A DNA stretch of 64,000 nt from Rhizomys pruinosus (Eukaryota; Chordata; Mammalia; Rodentia; Spalacidae). Below are positions 12,788 to 25,921 of this stretch, in pieces. The stretch is from NCBI GenBank assembly GCA_009823505.1, contig VZQC01007114.1, positions 1,455,352 through 1,519,351 on the forward strand, written 5' to 3'. The translations under genes and the position numbers were made by a program. The notes below the pieces were generated by a model. It was not told where the DNA came from, did not search any database, and saw nothing but the letters and a program-made list of their open reading frames with translations. Each line of letters begins with the position of its first letter. The stretch's first letter is position 1.

Positions 12788-13989
12788 GATATGGCCTTCT
12801 TAAACTGCATTGTTCTTCCCTGTTGTTGGCCCCTGTCTACCTTGCCCTCTCTTCACTCTACATACCCTGGGCGTTATTCCTTGTCTGTGGGTCATGAAAA
12901 ATTAGACATAGAAATCAGTGCATAGGACAACATTGGCGGGTAAAAATCTGTGAGTCCATATATGTGCTCCATATCTAAAGACTGACTTCTGCTTACTTAT
13001 GTAAAGCGGATGTCACTCACGGAAATAAACATGCAAATATATGCATATTTTTCTTATAGTGGAGAATTTATTCACCAAGCATAGTCTACAGTACCTGCAC
13101 TATAAATACGTGCACATATTATGAGTTCATCTACAATTACAAATAATTGCTAGGGGAAGCTTATTTTGGGGGTTCAAGAAAAACCTTTTGCAAATCTCTA
13201 TAGAGTAAGGTGAACATTGTAGTCCATAACATTCACGTTTCATATACTAATTCACACAGGGGGGGACCGGTAAAGGGTGTTATCCCTTCCCAGTGTTTGT
13301 CAGTCAGATTCCTGAGAAGCACTACGGAAGAATACATAGGGTAATTTGCAAACAGAGGTTAATTTTACTATGCACACACGTGGAATCTTCTATTACAAGC
13401 TCGTCTTCTCTGTCACTGCCTCTCTTGGTGCCAAGCCTGAAAAGACAGTGACCAATGCTGACTTAATGTGGACGCTTAATAATGTAAAAAGGGTGTCGTT
13501 CCCAGCATTAGTTACAAATGGCAGTAAGTGTGTCGGATGGCAGCCCTGTAATAATTTTACATCCATCATGTTTCACCCATGCTTCGCTGGCCGTCTGATG
13601 GATGGGGGCAGCGGTGTTAACTCTTCAGAAACTGACCCAGCACACCCAGCTTCACTTTATTTAACACATACTTCCTCCCTAAGATAACAACAGAAAGGCC
13701 TGCAAGGAATCCCTGAGTTACTGGGGGCTTTGCTTTGAAATAGTGAGCGGGAAGGAATACATGTGTCTCCCTTTGGTGGAAGATTCTTCAATTAATGGTT
13801 TCTAGATGGCTTTTGTAAATATTGCCTTGAGCTAAAATGAATCACAGAAGCCAATTTAGAACTACATTTGTCAATTGTCAGGGAAGAACTTTGCAAAGGA
13901 GGCAGGTATGTTTGGTAAATCCTTTAGAGAAACTAAGGGAGATTTTTTCAGCCATGCTTTGGTAAAAGCAGATCTGGCTGAGTAGTGGT

Positions 13990-14152
13990 GTGGGGGGGGT
14001 ATGTGTGTGTGAATATGTATATGTGTATATGTGAATTTGTGCATGTTTACATATACATGTGTGAGAGAATGGGTATATGTGAATTAGTGTATATGTGTGA
14101 AGTAAGGCATGTGAATATATGTGTTCATTTGTATATATGTGTGTATGTAAAA
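13990..14152 (+). repeat. TG/TATG-rich simple repeat
   Basis: Imperfect TGTG, TATG and GTGAATATG runs make a low-complexity purine-pyrimidine stretch with no phase or splice signals. Confidence 0.85.
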
Positions 14153-14438
14153 TGACCCTGATCTTCTTAGTCCTATGGTTTGCTAGGAACAAATTAAAAT
14201 AAAAGATGTCACAAAAGTGCTTCATAAAACTTTTCCTTTTGTGAAACTGAATCTGCATTGCCTTAATCTTTACATTTACATACAATTATTTTGTGACTAA
14301 TTAAAAAGTACGTAAAGTCTGAAGGTGAATGTTTGTCTTTTTTATGAGTGGAGCCTCTGTCCCCTGAAGATTTGTGTGAAGTGAATGGGGGCCAGCCCTC
14401 CCGGCACACGGTTTTATTAGGAAACCTAGACCAGCTCG

Positions 14439-14440
<2 letters not shown>

Positions 14441-14482
<42 letters not shown>
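14441..14482 (+). repeat. (GT)n microsatellite
   Basis: About 21 uninterrupted GT dinucleotides. Confidence 0.97.
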
Positions 14483-14487
<5 letters not shown>

Positions 14488-14549
14488 GTGCCATGTGACC
14501 CTTAAGTTTTCTTTCCTTTGGTTTTTCATTTATAAAACCTTCTCCACTC

Positions 14550-15140
14550 TCAGTGTCTTAGCTAGGGAACCCCTCTTATGAGGTGGGAGGAGAGAAAAAC
14601 CCCTCGGTGAATATTATCAGCTCAGAGCAGCCAGTTTTCAAAAACCGCAACAAAAAAATAGGCAAATAGGTATTATGTCGTCACCCATCCATTATCCTGT
14701 ATGTCAGCCTTTCAATAATTCCAATCGACATTCTCGACAGGCCGGTGCAAGGTAGAGGGGCTGTTTGTCTTGGGAAATTGAGTCGAGGCCGTCTATAGCC
14801 TTTTGTTATAAAGGGTTTTCTTCTGTGTCTTTTCTTCCTTTTTCTTTCTTTCCTTTCCTGGGTATTTAATTGAAATACATGCCGAGTTTACAGACTGCAA
14901 AGATCAGAGCTGTTTTCGTCCAGCAGTGGTAACTATGCATTAAACATTTTGATTTGTTTGAGCTTGAAGTTTCGTCCTTTTTTGCCATTTGCTTCATGGA
15001 GTTTGTGTATATTTACAGCCTCTGCATTTAATGGCCACATGCCTTATTTTCACAGATGGCCAGTGGAAGACTTTTTCTTTCTCTTAGTATAGCCCGCGTT
15101 CAGTTTTGATACATTTGTCACTGTGCCACCACTTCAGCTA
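14550..15140. promoter_or_regulatory. Candidate conserved regulatory element in Sox5 intron
   Basis: This is repeat-free DNA with unusual CpGs (TATGTCGTCACCC, TCGACATTCTCGACAGGCCG, GAGTCGAGGCCGTC) in an AT-rich setting, with homeodomain-type TTTAATTG near 14,865. It sits in the middle of an unusually SINE-poor stretch. The function is inferred only. Confidence 0.28.
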
Positions 15141-15640
15141 GCAAGTGCCCACGCTTGGTGGGGAGCAATTATGGTGTGAGTTTTTAAGGAGCTTTTTAAA
15201 GGTTTTTTTTTTTTTCAGCAAACTTTTTTTTTGGTTTAATTTTCAAGCCTAGAAAAGCTGTGCGTGTTTTCAAACAGAGAGTCTGTGTTCTTTACATCAT
15301 TCTGGTAGAGAGGTTAGGGCAGAATGGCCCAATAAAACGACACTCTGAGGGCATTTGGCATTGGGCTCTCAGAGGACCGAGAGCTGTACCCTGCCTTCCC
15401 TGTGACTGAAACTGTCTCTTCATTTAAAGGTATGAAAACATACTAACCATAACATTCTAGCACATAGTATGTGGAGAACATTCTAGATATTTTAAGACTA
15501 CACATTGTGGTTCATAGATAAAAGAACTCAACCAAGGTGACAAATCTACATTTGTAGATTCCCTGAATTTTCTGTAAGCCTGACTTGTTGCTATCTGTAA
15601 AGTGTTATGCTCAGCAATTTAATCTACCAAGAATGATCTT

Positions 15641-15713
15641 TCCTCCCTTCCTCCCTCCCTTCCTTCCTTCCTTCCTTCCTTCCTTCCTTCCTTCCTTCCT
15701 TCCTTCCTTTCTT
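15641..15713 (+). repeat. (TTCC)n microsatellite
   Basis: A (CCTC/TTCC)n polypyrimidine tract; the proline/serine open frame across it is not a gene. Confidence 0.96.
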
Positions 15714-17392
15714 CAAAATCATATTTTCCCAATGACAGTTTCACAGACAAATGCTTTTTTCCCAATCATTTAAAATGCATCCTCTATTAGTCATCTTTGA
15801 AGTCGATTTGATGGATAGGAATTAAGAGTAATCAGGAAAAAATCTTGCAAATTTAGCATTCATTTCAAAGTACATCATTTGAGCTTTCCAAGAATACCTT
15901 TCCTCTCTCTTAGAAGTTAGAATCATTTGCCCACACTCATTGATGGAGGAACAATAATGAAAAATGACTATCAGCATGTATTTTGTGTCTTAAAATTGAA
16001 TGTGTTCTCACACAGTATTTTTAAAGAAAACATGACATTTGAGAAGATCAGGAATTCATGTGGTAGATGAGTTGGTTTGTGGACCTCCATCCTCTCCAAC
16101 AGAATGTAGTCCTTTTTCTAATGGACCACAGAGGACTTCAGGAAATGGCCCAGTACCTGTGTGGTTGGCAGACACTGTAGTGCTGGACATGGCACTACTG
16201 ACTACAGTTTCTTGAGGGTTCATTATGAAAATGTCACTAAAGATGTCACCGTCTCTACAATTTCATCATCCCCCATCTTTTTCCCCATTCCTCTCCTTTC
16301 CTAGCTCTTCACATGCAGAAATACATTCTCTACTGGGCCCCGTTGTACGTAAATTGCATATCCCAGCAGATCTGATATAACATGGTGTGACATTTTAGCT
16401 GTTCATTAAAAACGGATTTAAATATCTATTCCAATCTTTCTGTCTCTTCACCTAAAACTACCATGGATAATTGAAAAGTGAACTATAACCATCATATGAT
16501 TGTTTCTATATCAGACCCGGTACTTCTGGACCAAACCATGACTCTATAAAAAAGTCTATTCAATTTATTTAACTGAAGTAAGTCCTGGCTACTCAGGTCA
16601 CATTTGTAAGAATGCCGACAGCTTTATAGCTTTTATTCCATGCAAAGGAAAAATTAAAGAGAAAAATCCTATATGTTTCTGTAATCCAACTGAGCTCCCT
16701 GTTGTTTATAGAACAATTATCAACAGGCCACATTCCAATTCTGTGCTTATGTTTGTGCACACCCAGGACACGCCTACCATACGTCCTGAAGAGATTAGGA
16801 ATTCTATTACTTTCCTTTGTTGGCCACTTTTTTTTTTTTTAATCTTTCTGCCTTGACTTGGTGTACACCATAGGTATGTCTGCATAGCTGTCAAAAAATA
16901 GCAATGTTTTTTTCAGGCATCCGTTGTATCCTGACCATGTACATAGATGGTTGAAATCTTGGGTCTCAAATTTCCCTCTTGTGCACATACCGTAGGCAGG
17001 AGCATGGCAGTGAGCGCCGTCGTGATTTCACGCGGCCATGTTCTTGTAGAGCTTCTTTGTGAACCTTTTATTTTTGACACATCTTTGTGTGACTTGGCTG
17101 CATTGCATACCTATAATGGTGTTGTAACCCACTCCCTGTACATTCAATGGAAACAGCAGTGGCTGCTAGATAACTCTTCCCTCAGGAGTTCATCTTTCAG
17201 CTGATAACTGACAACTTTTGATGAGTATTCTCTTGGTCGAATTCTCTCTCGCACTGATAACATGCCTCTTGGTTCTTTTTGAATATGAAGGTCCTTGAAG
17301 CATTTGAGCCAGCTATTTTTTTATGTCTTTTTCTCCTCTGTAAAACACTTCTTAAGATCCTTATAACTTTTCCATGACAGCAGGGAGGTTTT

Positions 17393-17555
17393 TTGTTTCA
17401 TTTTGTTTTGTTTTGTCTTTTTGCAACAGGGTTCCCTGTAGCTCTAGCTGGCCTTAAAACTCACTGTATAGACCAGGCTGACCTCAGTCTCACAGAAGTC
17501 CTCCTGCCTCTACATCCTGAGTACTGAGATTAAAAGCATACATCACCACCCCATT
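17393..17555 (-). repeat. B1 SINE, antisense
   Basis: The copy starts with a T-rich/TTTTG tail and continues CAGGGTTCCCTGTAGCTCTA, then CTCCTGCCTCTACATCCTGA. It is a diverged antisense B1 without a clear TSD. Confidence 0.85.
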
Positions 17556-17890
17556 TCAAGATGCTAGAATAATCCAAGCCGGAGTTTGGTCCTAGCAGTC
17601 CCTGTCACATCCCCTGCCTGTCTCTATTCCAGTTCTCATAGAAAAATAAAATGAAGACATTGTAATATCTTTCTGTTTCCAGTCTAGCATCCTGATGTTA
17701 CCCCATCTTGTGCCCACTGCTCTTAACTCATATTTACAGCAGTTATTTCCAGGATAAACATTGACTGTTCGGGGCCTTGTTGCTAAAATTTCTTCAAGAA
17801 ATTCAGAATTGCTGCATATCAGCTTTTGAATCTTTTTGTAAATCTTGCATGTATTCTCCCATACAACTAATTAAAAGCACCAAGCACAGA

Positions 17891-18136
17891 GTTGTAAGGC
17901 ACACTGAGCGACATCAATGTTATATACCCCTTTCCCTGAAAGTAATGTAAATCCCTTAACAGGCTCTAGAATTAACCCACCACTTATTTTTAGACTTTGT
18001 AACCTTGGTATATGGGTGGAGGATATGTAGGTATATTTTAGAGTAATATAAATTTAAAAAGGAAAAATGTAAATCCTGAGATATGATATGGAAATGACAG
18101 TTTGTGTACAGATGATGTAAGTTTAGTATAGGTATG

Positions 18137-18172
<36 letters not shown>

Positions 18173-18434
18173 GTGCATATGTTGAAGCAGTACAGATTGG
18201 AGGGAACAACAACAGCAGAGGAACTGGGACAGGGAACTGACTGAAACTTTAAAGTTCCCCCAAGAACACTAATCCTCTGCTTTGAAAAAACTTTGAAAAG
18301 AATCAGAAAAAGATACAGGGCAGGGATGGCAGGGTGCATGAACTGGGGTGGGGTAGGGGGCATGGAAGACAAGACGAGTCTAGATTGGACTGAGAAACAA
18401 TGTATGAAATGCACATAACTTTAATAAAAATTTC
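17891..18434 (+). mobile_element. L1 3'-UTR fragment
   Basis: The sequence parallels the L1 fragment at 49,670-49,868 (AGTTGTAAGGCAxACTGAG, later GGTATATGGGTGGAGG and TTTTAGAGTAATATAA). It then continues into a 3' end (GGAACAACAACAGCAG, GGAACTGACTGAAAC, TTAATAAAAATTTCTTCAG) that is also seen at 63,190-63,440. It is 5'-truncated with no ORF2 coding part and contains a (CA)n run at 18,140-18,169. Confidence 0.8.
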
Positions 18435-19189
18435 TTCAGTAGGGCTCCATCATTTTTAGCCACAAGACTTTTTACTGACTTGCAAACGTTTTATATCTGA
18501 ACTTAGGCTGACAAAGACACTGATAGTTTTCTCTAATTTTTCTATTTACCTCAACTTTGATCAGGAAGTATAAGTTTCCAGTATGTTTTGCTCTTGAGAT
18601 TGGGGGTAATTATCCCTCAAGAAACTTCTCATGAAGTTAGCTACCAGATTTCAAACCAGGAAATCAGATGTGGAACAAAATTTAGACCTATATCTGAATC
18701 TGAATTTAGAAGGCAAAAAATTTAGAATTAGCTAAAGCTAATTTTTCATATGACTTGACCAGGGGACACGTATGGGGAGTTGCAACCTTGTGACTGGCAG
18801 ATCCACGTATCTCTCTGATTCTCCTATGGACGAAAATGAAGGGAAAACTGTTCCTCAAGGATCCCAGGTTCAAGGACCCTGGAAGTGCTAAGACATAACC
18901 TAATGGATAAAGCCATAAACGACCACAGGGAAAAAAAAATTCCACAAATTTGTGAGTGTGTCCCTGTGTGTGTTTATAGGTAATTTACACATAATTTACA
19001 AGAAAGCCTCTTCTCCCATTTTTGCTCTTCATTTATGTGGGTGGAGGGTTATTTTGTTGAAAATAGCACTATCAATAAGCAAGACAGAGATTGAGAGGTT
19101 GAGGGGGTGGACACCCCCGTGGTCCTTTCCTCATGTTCTAGTTAAGCTGATGAAAACATCTCCAGCTGATGTATCATGATATTATAAAT

Positions 19190-19440
19190 AATCTTCCATC
19201 ATCTTGGTGGGCTGTGAAGTTCACATAATTGGAGGGTTAAAAACCCTTTCTTGCTTCTCCCTTCCCCGTGTCATTAGCGTGGCAGGAGTCCATAAAAAAA
19301 AAGTGCAGCCAGAAGGGCTTTAGCCGTTACCGAGTCAATGTCTGACAGTCCCACTCTGTTCTGTCATTACACGCATGTGCTTTTTATGGGTTTTATAACT
19401 TTGTGAGCTTTATTTCAGGGATGACCATTATGGTAGCTGA
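19190..19440. promoter_or_regulatory. Candidate conserved regulatory element in Sox5 intron
   Basis: Repeat-free sequence with TTCACATAATTGGAGGG, ATTAGCGTGGCAGG, CCGTTACCGAGTC and CATTACACGCATG. CpGs kept in an AT-rich intron suggest constraint, but conservation was not measured. Confidence 0.25.
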
Positions 19441-19809
19441 TCCACAACCCATATCACTCTTTGTCTTTGTGTGCCTGTTGGGGACCAAAGCTCACTTCCC
19501 ATATGATTCCCAATTCCAGAGAGTAATAGAGGAGCCATTTCTCCGTGCACTGTTTAATTTAGGACTAGGTAACTAAAGAAATACCTGCTTCCTCTCAGAT
19601 TCAGTTTATGCATTCTCTCCTGACTACAACATGAAGTATCAACATAAGATGGTCACTTCTTTCCTTGCAAGCACACTGGAATTTTTAGTAGTTCTTCATA
19701 GGAATCAAAGTAACTCTATCGGGAAAAATTCTGATTTTACATATGTAAAATGTATATGATTGAATTCATCACTCCTAAATTTGAAAAGGAAAAAATAAGG
19801 CTATAGTAA

Positions 19810-19844
19810 TTATATATATACTATATATATATATATATATATAT
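19810..19844 (+). repeat. (TA)n microsatellite
   Basis: A run of TA dinucleotides with one CTA interruption. Confidence 0.95.
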
Positions 19845-20117
19845 GAATGAATGATAGAGAAGAGGGAAAAAAAACTCAGTCATTTATAATTGAGCTCAAA
19901 TCTTGCTTTCCATAACTTTTGTCTCCTGTCCTTGTCGTAGAGTTCTGACATTTAACTCTTCCTGAAATCCCTATACCAAGTTAGGTAATTTTTTCCCTTT
20001 AGTGTTAAATTTTCCCTTTAGAGTTTTCACTTTAATATCAAAGGTATAGTTCTCTTAAATGTTTACAAGCTAATGAAATTGGATCTCATGTTTAAGCCTA
20101 ATTTTAAAAAGTAGGAT

Positions 20118-20348
20118 ACTGGGGCTGGAGAGATGGCTCAGTGGTCAAGAGCGCCGACGACTGCTCTTGCAGACCTAGGTTCGATTCCAAGTACCCACAT
20201 GGCAGCTAAGAACCGTCTTTAACTCCAGTTCCAGAGGAATCTGATGCCCTCTTCTGACCTCCATTGCATTGACAACACGGGTGCAGCAACCTACATGCAG
20301 ACAGTACACTCATTCACATAAAAAATTAAAAAATATATATATTTTTTT
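20118..20348 (+). repeat. B2 SINE with 12-bp TSD
   Basis: GGGGCTGGAGAGATGGCTCA opens the element at 20121. The exact duplication AAAAAGTAGGAT flanks it at 20106-20117 and 20349-20360. This copy lacks the 17-bp internal duplication. Confidence 0.95.
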
Positions 20349-20534
20349 AAAAAGTAGGATTCTAAGACTCTGATATGTGAAGTGATTTGTCTACAGTGGC
20401 ATGGCTAGTATATTTGGCAGAGTTTGGTTATAAGGGGCAGTTTCTGCTACCAAACCCGTTGTCTTCTCATCTCAGATACGTGTCTGTTAATCCCTGTAGC
20501 CTTTGGCATTCAAAATGGACTGTTTATTTGGTTT

Positions 20535-20685
20535 TGTCCTTGTTTTTTGAAGGTCTCAGTGTGCAGCCCCCAGCTGACCTGGAACTCATGTAGATCAGGC
20601 TGGTTTGGAACTCACAGACACTGCCTACGTCTGCCCCCCACTGCCAGGATTACAGGCATGTCTGGACCACCAGGCCTGGTCTCAC
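20535..20685 (-). repeat. B1 SINE, antisense, diverged
   Basis: AGCTGACCTGGAACTCATGT and GGATTACAGGCATGTCTGGA are antisense B1 landmarks with several substitutions and small deletions. Confidence 0.8.
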
Positions 20686-21352
20686 CTCCTTTTCTTCTTC
20701 TAGTGAGACACAATCACTTCAAATTTTGTTCAGGATAACAGGAGATCAGGACATTTTTCCAGGAATTAACGTAACGTGATATTTCCCCTCGTTTCTAGCA
20801 AACTTGTACAAGATTTGTCTAGCCAGAGAGTGCTCATATTTCTGAAAGAAACCTGGTTGCTATCCAATTGCTCATTTCTAATCAAGAGAGGAACCAGATG
20901 GGTCATTTCATTTGGCCCTTATTTATGCATGCTTCGAACTCCTATCTTGACTAATTTGTTAGAATTCATCTCCTTTTGCCCTTTGCCACCCGAGAATTAA
21001 AGAATTTTGGCAAATATTATCAATGTTTATTTATCATTGCTCCTGTCTTCCTAATAGAATGAAGATAGGGAATGGCGTGTCAGGTCTACATTAAAGGAGG
21101 CACAAAGTTACCCTGGATTTAGGGTTTAGAACACTGGTCTTAAAGTCAAGGCATGCAGTACTCTTTTTCATGTGAACTATATGCATATATATTTTGTCAT
21201 TGATAGATTTTTTTTTTATCAGAGCTGGTTGGAATCAATATTCCGATGTTGGTTGAAAACTGTGATCTATGTCTATCAACATTTACTTCTTTCCCCCAAA
21301 TTCTTTGTTGTGGCCTATTTCCAGTCTTTCCTGACTTATGCAGTTCTACCTG

Positions 21353-21563
21353 CTCTCTCTGTCTCTCTCTCTCTCCCTCCCTCCATCCCTCCCCCTCTCC
21401 CTATTTCTTCTTTTTTTTTTTTCAGGAAACAGGGCCTTACTCCATAGCTCAGGCCAGTTTGGAACTAACTCACTATGTAGCCCAGGAAACTCATAGCAAT
21501 TCTCCTCCCTCAGCTTCCTAAATCCTGGGATTTCTGACTTATGCCAGCAGCACACACTCCCAC
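21353..21563 (-). repeat. (CT)n tract and antisense B1 SINE
   Basis: A CT/CCCT tract at 21,353-21,410 runs into a T-rich tail and an antisense B1 (GGAAACAGGGCCTTACTCCA to CTGGGATTTCTGACTTATGC). Confidence 0.82.
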
Positions 21564-21736
21564 CTGATACTTTGGTACCCTTGTTTTATTGCAGCAGATT
21601 CAAGTTAGGGAAGACTTAACCATAAGGACTTTGAGAAGTTCTATTTCCAGTAGTGTTTGTATGCATAGGTGGAGATAAAAGGAAACATTGACACCAGAGG
21701 AGCAGAGTCTCAAATTACTGCCTCTTAGAAATGGCA

Positions 21737-21882
21737 GTGCTGGTCCTGTGTGCTAGTGCATGCCTTTAATCCCAGCACTTGGGAGGCAGAGGCAGGAGGA
21801 TCTCTGTTAGTTCCAGGCCAGGCTGGTCTACATAGTAAGCTCCAGGCCAGCTGGTACTAAAGGGAGACACTGTCTCAAAAAA

Positions 21883-21930
<48 letters not shown>

Positions 21931-22052
21931 AGAGAAGAGAAGAGAAGAGAAGAGAAGAGAAGAGAAGAGAAGAGAAGAGAAGAGAAGAGAAGAAAAGAAA
22001 AGAAAAGAAAAGAAAAGAAAAGAAAAGAAAAGAAAAGAAAAGAAAAGAAAAG
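21737..22052 (+). repeat. B1 SINE with three-zone microsatellite tail
   Basis: A sense B1 (TAATCCCAGCACTTGGGAGG) ends in ACACTGTCTCAAAA. Its A tail has become (GAAA)n at about 21,884-21,930, then (GAGAA)n to about 21,990, then (AAAAG)n to 22,052. Confidence 0.95.
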
Positions 22053-24447
22053 GAAGAGCTTATGGAGAGTTTCTTGGAGGATGCCCCGATACAGATACTT
22101 TTAGAGAATGGAGGATTGAGATGCTTCAAATTTAAAAGAGAAGCTAGAAGGACACGTTCATATCACCAGCATTTAAGCTTTGTGACATTGGATTTTTTTT
22201 CTCCTCATATTCCTGAATAGAAGGAATCAATTTATTGACCATCATTTTAAAATCCAACTCATTCCCCTGGGGGTTCATCGCATTCCCTGGGGTTCATCAC
22301 ATTCTACCCATGTGTAAGTTTTTATCTCCTTGGGAGAATCATCCATAAAATCAAACTATAGGATCAATGTCCCTATGGAAGGACAGTGATGCTATTTTCC
22401 ACTTGGGTTGTCTTCTGTTCTAGTTAAAATCTTGCCATACATTCTCCAAGTCTCTCTAACTCCATCCTCTTTTTCCGGTGTATATGTCTTAAGAATCATT
22501 ATACAAAGAGTGAGGAAATGTGCATCTTAGCATGTTGGTGCCTACTCTCTGCCCCCTACTAAGCTTTTTCAGCAATGTGACCAGCTTCACTTTGAGGGAG
22601 CTGATTGAACCATCTTCCTGTACCATGTGCCCTAGATGCCGGCTGTCAAACTTTACTGTAAAGAATCATGAGAACCTCCCTCATCAATGAGTTTTAGCCA
22701 CTTGGTAAGATGGTCATATGATCCATATGGGTGAATTCAGAACCTCAGAAAATGCTTAAAATTGCATTCTTCAGCCATTCTGATTGCCTTCGGTTTGCTA
22801 TTTCTTTTTGGAAATGTTTCCTTCATACCGGGACATTCTCTGGACAATATAAAGTAGTATTTCCATGTAGTCTGTTAAATCAAACCCTGAGAAGTGATAC
22901 CTGCACATAGTGTATTCTCCAAAGAAATGAAGTCTTCTTTGACCAAGATGCTATGGGATCATGTTGATGGGAGTGTGAGCGTATGCATGGGGATGCCCAT
23001 CTCTTCAAGGCCACATTTGCTGTGAAAACACTCTGCAGCCAGCATCCTTGGAACTCCTCGGCTCAGCTCAGTGCCTATAGCAGACTTTCTTAGGAAAAAA
23101 AATCCAGAAGTTATAAAGTAGTGGAAAATGCCCATTGCAAACCCAAACAAATTGGGTCGTATTTGACTAACTTCAACTTTAATTCTGTATGATTCTGTAG
23201 AAGCTAATATAAACTGTTTCTCTTGTAATCAGATAGACAACTTAATTTTTTCCATTGAGTCATATACAGACTCTAATAAGTAGAGAAGAACAGTTCCAAG
23301 GCTACAGATTTCAGAGAATTTTTCACCTAGTTGACACAATTATAGTCTTGTCAAAGGTTTCCCACGATAAAACATATGCTGTGTCATGGGCTCCATTGCT
23401 GTGTTAGCTATTCTTGTTAGTTGGGTTCTTTACTCTTAGTACACTGATCCTAAATAGACGACTGTGTTCTGTGAACATTTCACTGTGGACAGCAGTTGTG
23501 CAGTGCGCATGATCTACTGCAGTGCTCCTCCAAAAATGGTGAATAGTTATGAAGATACTTGAGCAAATATTATGAGAGCCAGTAGCCGTTTCCCTGAAAA
23601 TTGTTTTGGAACCATATTGCCCACAGAGGCGTCCTGGAAAATTTGAGGGGAGCTTGTCAACCTTTCACTGTATGCTTTTTCCTGTTCTCAAAAGTCAATC
23701 GGCTTCTTAATTTGGAAGCAATTTAATATCTCATGTGGGTTAGATTAAGCATTCTATTTTCCTTGAACATAATTTAGTTTGTAACGCCCTGTTCTCCACA
23801 AATGCAAGCCACACGCCACATGCTTTTAAATGACTTGATGTCTTTGAGATCTAATTCTGGTATATTTGTATCTCAAATAATTCGCCAACTCAATATTTTG
23901 GCTGAGCAATCCAAATCAAATTGTGGTCCAAGTAGCAGGCACTTACATTGGATGTACAGAGATTTGACAAGCAATTAGCAATGAATATTTAAGTGTCTTC
24001 ATTACTGTTGCATGAGAGATGCAGATGGCATTTGGGGAGGTGGCAAGCAGAGGGCACTCCTGTGAGTTATGTTTCTATGGCATGGTCACCTGGGCCTCCT
24101 GCCACATCAGTTCTTCTACTGTATGGATAGAAGTAAAACAGGCTTTCCCAACTGTAGAGCGGGTTGCTTGGGTGAAATCCCTCTGGTCATTTTGTGATTT
24201 GAGAAGCTTGTCTCCAAGGATCCCAGCCTAGCTCCTTTAGGCTTACCAAACCCAAATGCCAAGACCTTACAGGGATTGGTAAGAATCAGAGTTCCTTCAG
24301 AAATCCCCCTGCTTATTTTCTTTAATTACCTCACTATGTTGTATCAAACCTGCAAAAATGAATGACCCACCATCCCATACCTCCCAGAAACTAATTTATT
24401 ATATATGGCCCAAGGAAGAAAATGTCTTTGAATAATTATGATTTTAA

Positions 24448-24594
<147 letters not shown>

Positions 24595-25330
24595 TGACAC
24601 TCATTTATGCCTATTCCATTATGGTGCAGGAGTGTCCTGAAGGTTTGATTAGGATTGCAGAGTGATAGACACAGGGTCCTTACTGCCTACTGGATGGCTA
24701 CAATGAGAGTCCTCCTGCATGGAGCAGTTCTGGCAGGAAAGCAGTCCTCCGTCATTCAACATACTCTCCTCATGTAAACCCCCAACCAACAGGTCTTGTA
24801 AGTGTGACTGAGAGATAAGGGAACATCCCCGGGACCCGGGATCCTTTCCTCACACCCACGGGGCTCTCAGTGCCAGAGGCGGGACTTAGATATGAAAGCA
24901 CGCCACAGACCAGCAGGCATACAGTCTCTCACTCCCTTCTTTCCCAGATCCCAAACTTGGCAGACATGTATATCCACCAATACATTCATCATCTTGCATC
25001 AGGTAAACTCTTGACTGGTGCAGTGTGGTTCAGAGAACATTTCCTGGGCATTTTCTTGAACTTTGGAGCCTTCCCTCCTATACTGTCTATGCACAGGAAA
25101 AATGCCCATTCTCTACCCCTACATCTAGACTCCATCTAACCAGAATCACAGCTAGATATCTCCACGCTTCCCTCCTGTACCTGGAGGCTGTGCCACTCTG
25201 AACACTGCCAATAGCCAAGGTCACATCCAGTCCACCTAATACTCATAGCAGAGAGAGAAGAAGGAAATGGTATCCCTCTCACACAGGAGCCCAGCTGGGA
25301 TCTTCCCTCTAACATAAGCTAACATGCATG

Positions 25331-25607
25331 TGTTTTTTTTTTTTGTTGTTGTTGTTGTTGTTGTTGTTTTTTATTTATTTCTGTATGTGTATGAATGTAC
25401 TGTCTGCATGCAGGTTTGTGCACCCATGTCGTGCAATGCCACGGAGGTCAGAAGAGGGTCTCGAATTCCCCTGGAACTGGAGTTCTCCTGGAATTGGAGT
25501 TTCAGACGGTTTTTGGCCCGCCATGTGGGTGCTGGGGATCGAACCCGGGTCCTCTGTAAGAGCGGTCGGTGCTCTTAACCGCTAGGGAGGTTTTGATGGC
25601 CCAGCCC
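25331..25607 (-). repeat. B2 SINE, antisense, with (TTG)n tail
   Basis: A T/TTG run leads into a full antisense B2 with the 17-bp internal duplication. The head is disrupted near its end: GCTAGG is followed by GAGGTTTTGAT before GGCCCAGCCC, where other copies read GGCCATCTCTCCAGCC. Confidence 0.9.
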
Positions 25608-25875
25608 TCCGCTTTGCTGCAGACTGGAGGAAGACTCCACACAGCAAAGCACTGAGATGCAGCCTGCAGAAAGGAGTACTCCCTGCATGTCCTCAGCACA
25701 CAGTGTCTCCTCTGTACCTTCGGCCAATTCTATTTGATCATCAAAGTTCTCGCCAGCCCAAACCTAGCCAAGCTTGAATGTACAACATACTAATCCAGTC
25801 AACATTGAATGTTTTCAGTTCGATGTCCAAAAAGAGAACTACATGCTCTTTTTTTCTGGTCCAATGTAGCCAGTT

Positions 25876-25921
25876 TCCTCCTCCTCCTCCTCCTCCTCCT
25901 CCTCCCTCCTCCTCCTCCTTC
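25876..25921 (+). repeat. (TCC)n microsatellite
   Basis: About 14 TCC units with one CCC TCC interruption; antisense frames give poly-Gly or poly-Arg and are not genes. Confidence 0.96.

Noticed and set aside
20121..20200. tRNA gene (A and B box-like words)
   Set aside because: These are tRNA-derived heads of B2/ID SINEs; no cloverleaf with an anticodon stem is evident.
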